Shown: positions 1 to 4,972 of the stretch, piece after piece
How positions within the stretch are numbered: position 1 is the first letter of the stretch
Layout: the number at the start of each line of letters is the position of its first letter
From: Methanobacterium sp. PtaU1.Bin242
GTDB lineage: Archaea > Methanobacteriota > Methanobacteria > Methanobacteriales > Methanobacteriaceae
Direction of reading: 5' to 3'
Length of the DNA: 5,281 nt
NCBI GenBank assembly: GCA_002067565.1
Contig: MVQZ01000218.1
Location: 1 to 5,281, forward strand
Made by a program: the position numbers and the translations under genes
The notes under the pieces: model-generated
The model's database searches: none
Seen by the model: the letters and a program-made list of their open reading frames with translations, nothing else
What the model was told of the DNA's origin: nothing

Positions 1-348
1 CATTCCCAAGAGATATATCTGCCACTTGGAAACAGGACCAACCACTATTGCTTTCCTAATATCATTTTTCTCCTTAAATAGGGGAATCCATTCACTAAGA
101 GGATAAGGAATTGTTTTACTAGCTAAAATTAAAGGCATCCCATATTTCCCAGCATAAGAAGCCACCCCCACTTCCAGTCCCTTCATATCTCCTGTAGCAG
201 ATGTGATAATGATGGTATTCTGACTGTCATTTTCTGAAAATCCGTTAAAAGACTCGTATGAATTAAAAAGTGGATTTATGAAGTAGTATAGGGCTAAAAT
301 TCCGAATATTATTAGGATAACCAATAGTATTTTAGTCTGTTTCTTCAC
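1..348 (-). CDS. Membrane-anchored surface protein, cell-wall-binding repeat 2-like (partial, N-terminal part)
   Basis: The minus frame is open from a GTG at 346-348 to the left edge, giving 116 residues; the C-terminal part lies outside the window. An in-frame TAA sits directly before the GTG, so no longer start exists, and the GTG is the only start ahead of the hydrophobic segment. Residues about 7-23 form one membrane segment after a basic start (VKKQTK), a signal anchor or uncleaved signal peptide. A polar stretch (about 28-44) follows, then an alpha/beta-like region with TIIITSATGD (45-54), KYGMPLILA (68-76) and KAIVVGP (99-105). This strand-helix-strand pattern, with PLIL and a late VVGP, resembles CW_binding_2 repeats found in surface proteins of archaea and bacteria. 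That assignment is by eye and uncertain. The gene follows the membrane protein at 440-2038 in the same direction with a 91-base gap, so the two may be co-transcribed or act together at the envelope. No strong Shine-Dalgarno is visible. Confidence 0.75.
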   Translation of the reverse strand, partial: MKKQTKILLVILIIFGILALYYFINPLFNSYESFNGFSENDSQNTIIITSATGDMKGLEVGVASYAGKYGMPLILASKTIPYPLSEWIPLFKEKNDIRKAIVVGPVSKWQIYLLGM

Positions 349-390
349 TTAAACCACTTTATATATAAATCACTTTGAGCTAACTCAATC

Positions 391-400
391 TTATATATAT
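391..400 (-). promoter_or_regulatory. Possible TATA box of the surface-protein gene
   Basis: On the minus strand this reads ATATATATAA. A start of transcription about 25 bases downstream would fall near 370, leaving a leader of about 20 bases before the GTG at 348. A second AT-only palindrome, TTTATATATAAA at 358-369, lies too close to the start codon to act as the TATA box unless the true start is further inside the gene. The position is inferred from archaeal spacing only. Confidence 0.35.
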
Positions 401-439
401 CTAGTTAAAATTCTGTAAAAGTCACTTGTATTGTTTAAA

Positions 440-2038
440 TTATTGTATAACACATATAATGTAATTTCCATTCCTATAGACAATCTGCGCATAGGGAGGT
501 ATCTCCATTCCGTTTCGCAGGAGTAAATATTTAACATTATCTTTTAAAAGTTCTTCTCTATTCAAGCTGCTGATGTTATTGGTGTCCAGTTTAAATACAT
601 TAGAAGGTATGCTTTCACTGAAACCTCCTTTTATAACATGAACTCTCGATGTTGATACAATAATAGTGTCCATATATGAATCAGACGAGAATACGGTTTT
701 ATTTTTATCTCCATTTTTAAGGAACCACTCCATCACACCATATCGATTTTCTGCAAGGCTTAGATTTCCATATCTATCTACTATCACCTGGAATTTAAAA
801 ATAGAATCCATGGGGTTAAACAGCAGATGTACATCATGAGGGAATATGTAACCGCTTTGAGTATCGTTTTCACTCACCAGATTGGGAGTGTAACCATCTG
901 CAAAGACCGCCCCTGAAACCAGGGTTAAAATACCCAGAAACAGGAGTATGATCAGTTTAATATGTCGTTTAAAAGAATTTTTAGGCGATTTATTAGCTAT
1001 TTTTATTTCTTTTTGGTGATTTATATCTGTGCTATTTAATTTTTTATCAAAAGCATCCAGGGTAACCGCTAGACCATATCCTGCCATTATAATTAGAGGA
1101 TACGAGGCCACCTCTAAAATTCTGATGGAAATCACATTTAAACCAAGATAATAGGCTCTACTCAAGATTAAGATAGATAATACCCAGACTAAAATTAACA
1201 CACCCTTGTTTTCCCCTTTTTTTAACAAAAATAACCCCCCAATGGTGGCCAGTATGGTGGGTAATATTCCTAAATAGCGTATGTAAAACTCAGACATAGG
1301 AATGGGATATCCGGGAAAAACACTGAGTTGGGGATGATAAATGAGGTAAAGAGGACCCCACCATAAAAGAGCTATACCAGCCGTGGTTAAAAGGAAAATA
1401 ATCAGAAATTTAAGGTTTAACTCTCTCCCCAGTAATTTCATAGTGGCTGCAAAGACTATAACCACCATCAACAGAATAAAAGCAGTTAAACTGTGAGTTA
1501 GAAATATTAATCCGCATAAAAAGCCTGAAATTAACAGATATTTGAAATTTTCCTCTTCATTAGCCCGGTAATAGGCATATAAAACCAGGGGCATTAATAT
1601 GAAACTTAAAGTCGCGGGTGAGGCTATAAAACCTCTGTTAAATGTAATAAAACTATAAATTGTCAGTAAACCAGCTGAAACCCCTGAGATGAGACCGAAA
1701 AATCGGTAAGTAACAAAGGATATGGATAGAACAAGTAACATGGCTAAAACTGGCTGCAGGAACCGGGCCACCTGAAATGGATTCGTCTTAAATATGCAGG
1801 ATAGTGCAGCCAGAAGTAAATGAAAAACAGGAGGATATGCTATGGGTCTTCCATAAGGTGCTACAGTTAAGGGATCCCACAGGGTCAATCCGTTTTCCAG
1901 GTAAAGCTGGGTGATATGGACATGATAATAGATATCCCAGCTTAAAGGCCATTGGAATTTTAATGTGGGAATGAGTACTATTGAGAATGCCATTAAGGCA
2001 GGGATTATTAATAAAAGTATTTTTAATCTTTTTTGCAT
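440..2038 (-). CDS. Multi-pass membrane protein, GT-C glycosyltransferase-like (PTPS-related/PMT type)
   Basis: This is a 532-residue integral membrane protein, probably a lipid-phosphosugar-dependent glycosyltransferase acting on the outer face of the membrane. A first membrane helix (about 5-23) is followed by an external loop with WDIYYHVH (34-41), placed like the acidic catalytic motif in the first loop of GT-C enzymes. WDPLTVAPYG (54-63) and YPPVFHLLLA (68-77) are typical of archaeal membrane proteins annotated as PTPS-related or PMT-like. Further hydrophobic segments lie at about 95-115, 118-155, 167-198, 209-232, 255-273, 278-294, 300-327 and 358-380. A basic, polar loop (331-360) precedes the last helix. 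The final 150 residues are soluble and probably extracellular, as in AglB/STT3-like proteins. The start is an ATG at 2036-2038; the Shine-Dalgarno is weak and the leader may be very short. The family is recognised by motif and layout, but donor and acceptor are unknown. Polymer synthesis or a simple transporter-like role cannot be excluded. Confidence 0.93.
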   Translation of the reverse strand: MQKRLKILLLIIPALMAFSIVLIPTLKFQWPLSWDIYYHVHITQLYLENGLTLWDPLTVAPYGRPIAYPPVFHLLLAALSCIFKTNPFQVARFLQPVLAMLLVLSISFVTYRFFGLISGVSAGLLTIYSFITFNRGFIASPATLSFILMPLVLYAYYRANEEENFKYLLISGFLCGLIFLTHSLTAFILLMVVIVFAATMKLLGRELNLKFLIIFLLTTAGIALLWWGPLYLIYHPQLSVFPGYPIPMSEFYIRYLGILPTILATIGGLFLLKKGENKGVLILVWVLSILILSRAYYLGLNVISIRILEVASYPLIIMAGYGLAVTLDAFDKKLNSTDINHQKEIKIANKSPKNSFKRHIKLIILLFLGILTLVSGAVFADGYTPNLVSENDTQSGYIFPHDVHLLFNPMDSIFKFQVIVDRYGNLSLAENRYGVMEWFLKNGDKNKTVFSSDSYMDTIIVSTSRVHVIKGGFSESIPSNVFKLDTNNISSLNREELLKDNVKYLLLRNGMEIPPYAQIVYRNGNYIICVIQ

Positions 2039-2059
2039 AGAAACTAATCCATTTAGATG

Positions 2060-2069
2060 TTAATATTAA
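2060..2069 (-). promoter_or_regulatory. Possible TATA box of the membrane-protein gene
   Basis: The palindrome TTAATATTAA lies 21 bases before the ATG at 2038. With archaeal spacing, transcription would begin at about 2039-2042, giving an almost leaderless message, which fits the weak Shine-Dalgarno. An alternative box, TATAAAATA in the minus sense at about 2153-2161, would give a leader of about 90 bases that contains the tandem repeat at 2101-2122. The sequence alone does not choose between them. Confidence 0.35.
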
Positions 2070-2100
2070 ATTTTATCCAAATTCTGGGAAAACCTACATT

Positions 2101-2122
2101 GTAATAACCGACTAATAACGGA
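2101..2122. repeat. Tandem 11-base direct repeat, possible regulator site
   Basis: Two adjacent 11-base units, GTAATAACCGA and CTAATAACGGA, agree at 9 of 11 positions. The period is about one helical turn, so a protein could contact both units on one face of the DNA. They lie 62 bases upstream of the membrane-protein start codon, between the two candidate TATA boxes. No known regulator is recognised. Confidence 0.35.
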
Positions 2123-2225
2123 AGTGCAAATTTTTTTGGAGTATTTTACATTTTATTTTATACACTTTATTTATTAACAATTTTGAAAAAAGATAGTTGG
2201 ATTGAAGTAGTGCTCATCCTTAGTT

Positions 2226-2308
2226 AAAAGATGTTTAATATGCAATTATAATCCAGTATAATGGACTCGCAAAGAAAAAACTTAAAAATGGAACATTACA
2301 CATCTTTT
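2226..2308. repeat. Imperfect inverted repeat downstream of the TetR gene
   Basis: AAAAGATGTTTAAT (2226-2239) faces ATTACACATCTTTT (2295-2308); the 14-base arms pair at 13 positions, with one mismatch after the first nine. The 55-base interval contains a small inner inverted repeat, TCCA (2252-2255) against TGGA (2262-2265), and the T-tracts of the putative terminator. It begins 10 bases past the TetR stop codon, so it would lie in the 3' end of that message. Confidence 0.5.
2274..2288 (-). terminator. Possible oligo-T terminator of the TetR gene
   Basis: In the minus sense a T5 run (2284-2288) and a T6 run (2275-2280) follow the TetR stop codon by about 30-45 bases. Archaeal RNA polymerase can terminate at such runs without a hairpin. 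Assignment rests on position and composition only. Confidence 0.4.
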
Positions 2309-2318
2309 GTTTAATATA

Positions 2319-2930
2319 TTAACATTTCATAAGATCCCATACTCGATCTATATTTGATTCCATAGTTTTTCCCAGTGATAGTTCAGGAAATTCTATCCAT
2401 AATAATAATGTTCCATCAATAATCGAATGGATAAATATTGAAAGTTCATGGGAGTCCAGGTCTTTTCTTATTTCGCCCTGAATTTTTCCTTCATCGATTA
2501 AATCCTTAATTAGACCTATCAAGCTTGAGTGGAATTCTGTGTAGTGTTCGACAATCATTTCATTGTTTTGAAGACTTCCCAAATATAGGAGATGTAGATT
2601 TCTATAGTCTATTACCTCACAAGTTTCGCATAGTTGGGTGATCTCATGGGTGGTTGAATCATATCCAATGATCTGTAATATTACCATTTTCAATTTTTCT
2701 TTGGGAGTATCATCATAATCTCTAATCCGCTCTAATGTCCTATTAAAAAAGTTGAATATATATTTATCAATTACTTCAACAAGTAATATCTCTCTACTGC
2801 TAAAATAATGATAAAATCCGCCGGTAGCCACCTTTGATTCTTTCTTAATCTCGTTCAGGGATACATTATCGAATCCCTTTTTTAAAAATAGTTTAAAAGC
2901 TGTTTCTAAGATTCTATTTTTCGTATCCAT
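2319..2930 (-). CDS. TetR/AcrR-family transcriptional regulator
   Basis: This is a 203-residue DNA-binding repressor-type protein, the normal TetR length. Residues 1-50 form the DNA-binding domain: MDTKNRILETAFKLFLKKGF is the usual first helix region, and the helix-turn-helix runs from about 24 to 43 and ends in GGFYHYFSSRE (37-47), a TetR hallmark. The remaining residues form a helical ligand-binding and dimer domain with no recognisable ligand signature; a CETCE pair of cysteines sits in its middle, and the protein ends in LMKC. The frame extends 18 codons further upstream (start codons at 2979-2981 and 2973-2975), but the ATG at 2928-2930 gives the canonical N-terminus, has a weak AGAAG element before it, and suits both candidate TATA boxes. 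The gene stands alone between two spacers, with the GT-C membrane protein downstream in the same direction. Its target is unknown; self-regulation is the usual first guess for this family. Confidence 0.93.
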   Translation of the reverse strand: MDTKNRILETAFKLFLKKGFDNVSLNEIKKESKVATGGFYHYFSSREILLVEVIDKYIFNFFNRTLERIRDYDDTPKEKLKMVILQIIGYDSTTHEITQLCETCEVIDYRNLHLLYLGSLQNNEMIVEHYTEFHSSLIGLIKDLIDEGKIQGEIRKDLDSHELSIFIHSIIDGTLLLWIEFPELSLGKTMESNIDRVWDLMKC

Positions 2931-2992
2931 AAATACAACTTCTTTTCTATTGTTAGAAATCTTAATATTAATCATACTCATCAAAATACTAA

Positions 2993-3002
2993 TTATTTAT
3001 AA
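2993..3002 (-). promoter_or_regulatory. Possible TATA box of the TetR gene
   Basis: In the minus sense this reads TTATAAATAA, close to the archaeal TATA consensus. Transcription would start near 2973, giving a leader of about 40 bases before the preferred ATG at 2930 and ruling out the upstream start at 2979-2981. A second candidate, TTAATATTAA at 2962-2971, would instead place the start near 2940. Operators of TetR proteins often overlap such sites, but no clear operator palindrome is recognised. Confidence 0.4.
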
Positions 3003-3170
3003 TAAGACACTCCCATTTCGAACTTTTCGGAAAGATTTTAAAAATCCATACCAAATTAACCCCCTCCAAAAATGAATTTCTGAACAATATGAAATTAGTT
3101 GACCTTTTACAAAACAGATCCAAGATGCATATTTTCACTTTTAAGTTTTGAAACTTCGTGTAATGCTGTT

Positions 3171-4130
3171 TCATTCATTTACATACGCTTCTTCTCTTAT
3201 TGGCCTAATTGTTTTATCTTTGGTAACCATGATCATTCTTTTGATTGCTTCTTTTGCCTTATCTGCTACTTTTTCGTTTACCTGAACTACGAATTCTTCT
3301 TTTATGAGGCAATCCATTACTTTTTCAATGGTGTGCAGTTTCATATTATTACAGATAGCTTCATTTAAAGCAGGTATGAATGTTTTATCCGGATTTTCTC
3401 GTTTTAGACGGGTGATCATATCCACCTCGGTGCCTATAATAAATTTCTCATGAGTTGATTGTCTCACGTGATGAATCATACCCCCAGTGCTCAGCACTGC
3501 ATCTGCAAATTTTTGCACCTCTGGATCACTCTCTGGATGAATCATTATCTCCGCATCCGGATATTTCTTTCTTAAAAAAATGATATCCCCCAGATTGAAC
3601 ATTTTATGAACGTAACAATGCCCTTGCTCGGGTAGAGGAATGATCTCTTTGTTTAATTTTTGTGAGACATACCAGGCCAGGTTTCTGTCTGGCCCGAAAA
3701 GTATTTTCTCGTGGGGAAGACTTTCCACCACCTGCACAGCATTGGCAGACGTGCATAGAATATCTGCCTCTGCTTTAGCCTCAGCCAGACTATTAACGTA
3801 AAGCACAACTGCTGAATCAGGATATCTTTCTTTAGCGTTTCTGATATCTTCTGCTGTAAGCATGTATGCCATAGGGCACTTTGCCCCCATGTCTGGGATT
3901 AATACTTTTTTACTGGGATTGAGTATGGCCGCGGTTTCTGCCATGAAATCAACCCCACAGAAAACCATTATATCTGATTTTTTTATCTTTAACGCCTTTA
4001 TACATAATTCCAGAGAATCTCCCACAAAATCTGCAATCTCCTGTATATCCTCAGTTTGATAATTATGAGCTAATATTATGGCATTTCTTTCTTCTTTAAG
4101 TCGTTCAATTTCCTGCAGATCATTCAACAT
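3171..4130 (-). CDS. nadA: Quinolinate synthase A
   Basis: NadA condenses iminoaspartate with dihydroxyacetone phosphate to give quinolinate, the precursor of the NAD ring; it is a cytoplasmic [4Fe-4S] enzyme. The 319-residue product has the family's three-fold repeated layout. The three cluster-ligand cysteines are C58 in VFCGVDFMAETA, C172 in GHCYVH and C260 in NEAICNNMKLHT, matching the three-cysteine pattern of archaeal and Thermotoga NadA. Other conserved blocks are ILAHNYQ (19-25), GAKCPMA (82-88), YVNSLAE (111-117), CTSANA (126-131), FGPDRNLA (145-152), HPE (198-200), STGGMI (214-219) and GTEVDMI (233-239). Translation probably starts at the ATG at 4128-4130, which follows an AAGGAG element; a TTG nine codons upstream would place that element inside the gene. 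Archaeal NadA works with an aspartate dehydrogenase or oxidase and with NadC, none of which is seen here. Confidence 0.98.
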   Translation of the reverse strand: MLNDLQEIERLKEERNAIILAHNYQTEDIQEIADFVGDSLELCIKALKIKKSDIMVFCGVDFMAETAAILNPSKKVLIPDMGAKCPMAYMLTAEDIRNAKERYPDSAVVLYVNSLAEAKAEADILCTSANAVQVVESLPHEKILFGPDRNLAWYVSQKLNKEIIPLPEQGHCYVHKMFNLGDIIFLRKKYPDAEIMIHPESDPEVQKFADAVLSTGGMIHHVRQSTHEKFIIGTEVDMITRLKRENPDKTFIPALNEAICNNMKLHTIEKVMDCLIKEEFVVQVNEKVADKAKEAIKRMIMVTKDKTIRPIREEAYVNE

Positions 4131-4140
4131 GACTATAATT

Positions 4141-4146
4141 CTCCTT
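4141..4146 (-). promoter_or_regulatory. Ribosome binding site that fixes the nadA start
   Basis: In the minus sense this is AAGGAG, ten bases before the ATG at 4130. It lies within the frame extension that begins at the TTG at 4155-4157, so it argues for the shorter, ATG-started protein. Confidence 0.7.
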
Positions 4147-4170
4147 ATGTAAATCAAAATTAAGATGAAA

Positions 4171-4179
4171 GTTTAAATA
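4171..4179. promoter_or_regulatory. TATA-like box, possibly used in both directions
   Basis: On the plus strand TTTAAATA (4172-4179) is preceded by purine-rich GATGAAAG, which resembles an archaeal BRE, and would start a transcript near 4200, at the foot of the first hairpin of the putative RNA. On the minus strand the same core (TATTTAAAC) lies about 25 bases upstream of position 4149, just ahead of the nadA ribosome site. TATA cores of this kind are near-palindromic, so one box could serve both units; the BRE-like side favours the plus strand. Confidence 0.4.
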
Positions 4180-4199
4180 GGTTAAGATACTGAAAAAGT

Positions 4200-4411
4200 A
4201 TTTAATAGGGCATCTGGAGATAGGAGATACATTTGAGCGAAAATGATCCTAGATACCCTATTTACTTTTTAGCCAGAAGTAGCCCTTGAGGTGGTGGCGG
4301 TAAAATCACCATTATTTGCTTTTTGGCATCGTCCATGAATTGGGCTGTTCTGGCTATTCATCTGGATTCCTGCATTAATGAGCAGGTTTTATCCTAATGA
4401 AAGTGTTTTTT
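4200..4411 (+). ncRNA. Candidate structured non-coding RNA with three consecutive hairpins
   Basis: I do not recognise the family. Three hairpins follow each other with linkers of only seven bases. The first (4204-4262) has AATAGGGCATCTGG (4204-4217) pairing with 4249-4262, with one mismatch and one G-T pair. An 8-base bulge follows, then an inner stem, GAT plus CATTT (4226-4234, A4229 bulged) against AAATGATC (4241-4248), closed by the loop GAGCGA. The second (4270-4356) pairs AGCCAGAA (4271-4278) with TTCTGGCT (4348-4355) and AGCCC (4281-4285) with GGGCT (4342-4346), and encloses a hairpin GTGGTG/CACCAT (4291-4296 with 4307-4312). The third (4364-4394) pairs CCTGC with GCAGG, flanked by GGAT and ATCC. 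A TATA-like box lies at the right distance upstream and a T-rich tract follows. Reading frames here are short and interrupted on both strands. Minus-strand expression, as a trailer of the pseudogene, or a decayed mobile element are alternatives. Boundaries are approximate. Confidence 0.45.
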
Positions 4412-4432
4412 ATTTCTTTTCTCGTGTTTTTT
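4403..4432 (+). terminator. T-rich tract ending the candidate RNA
   Basis: Two copies of GTGTTTTTT (4403-4411 and 4424-4432), spaced 21 bases apart, flank a further pyrimidine-rich run. Located right after the third hairpin, the T6 runs fit an archaeal oligo-U terminator for plus-strand transcription. Confidence 0.4.
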
Positions 4433-4447
4433 GATAGTCATATAATC

Positions 4448-4548
4448 TAAGACAACACTATGGTCAAAAAACAGACATCATAAAGGTCTAAGATGTTGGG
4501 GGAATTATAAACTGATGTCTGATGCTTTTAACCATAGTATCAGTCTTA
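4448..4548. repeat. Long imperfect inverted repeat (101 bases), possible MITE relic or hairpin
   Basis: The two arms share three matched blocks in the same order: TAAGAC (4448-4453) with GTCTTA (4543-4548), ACTATGGT (4457-4464) with ACCATAGT (4531-4538), and CAGACATCA (4472-4480) with TGATGTCTG (4513-4521). An A-run and a T-run between the last two blocks can also pair, so about 28 base pairs surround a 32-base loop. It ends 28 bases from the stop of the truncated dehydrogenase gene. The length and terminal-repeat shape suggest a miniature transposable element, but no target-site duplication is evident at its edges. As RNA on the minus strand it would fold into a long stem-loop in the trailer of the dehydrogenase transcript. 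Confidence 0.6.
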
Positions 4549-4576
4549 TGAAATGTTCTTTTTAATTTGAATAACT

Positions 4577-4936
4577 TTAAATTGCTCCTGTCAAATCAAC
4601 ACTAAGATCTACTTCCCAGATGCCTTCTCCCATATCAGCAACCGGAGCTATTATATCTACTATCCCTGCGCTGTTAATGACTATGTCCAGTTTTCCAAAC
4701 ACATTTAAAGCAGCATTAATGGCATATTGAATATCTTTTTCATTATTAGCAGCTCCAGCAACTACTATGACTTTACCACCAGAAGCTCTTATTTGATTGA
4801 CAAGACCCTCCCATTTCTCTTTTCTTCTGGCGACCATAACTACTGATGCGCCTTCTTTTGCTAAAAGTTTGGCAATTTCGTTTCTCATCCCGGAACTGGC
4901 ACCAGTAACTAGTACTACTTTATCTTTCAGTTTCAT
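4577..4936 (-). pseudogene. Truncated short-chain dehydrogenase/reductase (SDR), frameshifted remnant
   Basis: The open frame encodes 119 residues, about half of a classical SDR (near 250). It keeps the N-terminal NAD(P)-binding Rossmann half: VVLVTGASSG (7-16), ARRKEKWEGL (36-45) and DIVINSAG (84-91, normally NNAG). It lacks the catalytic Ser, Tyr and Lys altogether. Several motifs are damaged: the third glycine of TGxxxGxG is Arg18, the usual Asp near residue 62 is missing, and the WEVDLSVDLTGA region is abnormal. After LTGA, dropping one base at 4582 gives FKVIQ, which fits the usual SDR sequence after TGA. This points to a one-base frameshift; the shifted frame then stops at 4546-4548, on the edge of the inverted repeat. 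The start is the ATG at 4934-4936 behind a G7 tract. It lies 36 bases after npdG in the same direction. A functional short protein is possible but unlikely. Confidence 0.75.
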
Positions 4937-4939
4937 CTA

Positions 4940-4946
4940 CCCCCCC
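4940..4946 (-). promoter_or_regulatory. G7 tract acting as ribosome binding site of the SDR remnant
   Basis: In the minus sense AGGGGGGG stands three bases before the ATG at 4936. It can pair partly with the 16S tail in place of AGGAGG. A homopolymer of this length in the ribosome site is prone to slippage. Confidence 0.4.
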
Positions 4947-4972
4947 TATTATTTTAGTAAATATAGCTGGTA

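Noticed and set aside
358..369. TTTATATATAAA as the TATA box of the left gene
   Set aside because: Only about ten bases from the GTG start; transcription would begin inside the coding region.
3143..3156. Small inverted repeat AAGTTT-TG-AAACTT after nadA as a terminator
   Set aside because: The stem is six A/T-rich pairs and no T-run follows in the minus sense.
2989..3174. Minus-strand 61-codon frame overlapping the nadA stop by ATGA
   Set aside because: The overlap looks like translational coupling, but the protein has no recognisable motif, is rich in F, I, K and N as expected from translated AT-rich spacer, and contains the probable TetR promoter.
3099..3368. Plus-strand frame opposite the nadA 3' end
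   Set aside because: Antisense shadow of nadA; cysteine- and phenylalanine-rich with no family resemblance.
3485..3499. Perfect inverted repeat CAGTGCT-C-AGCACTG
   Set aside because: It lies inside nadA, in codons for the conserved AVLSTGG stretch, and is adequately explained by coding; no site function is supported.
3862..4059. Plus-strand frame inside nadA
   Set aside because: Antisense shadow of the conserved cluster-binding region of nadA.
4233..4289. 18-codon frame after GGAGATA, possible leader peptide or pseudogene start
   Set aside because: Too short to support as a gene; the same bases are explained by the first hairpin. Kept only as an observation.
4268..4360. Minus-strand short frame ending QIMVILPPPPQGLLLAKK
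   Set aside because: About 30 codons with no start context or recognised family; the proline run comes from the GGTGGTGGCGG of the second hairpin on the other strand.
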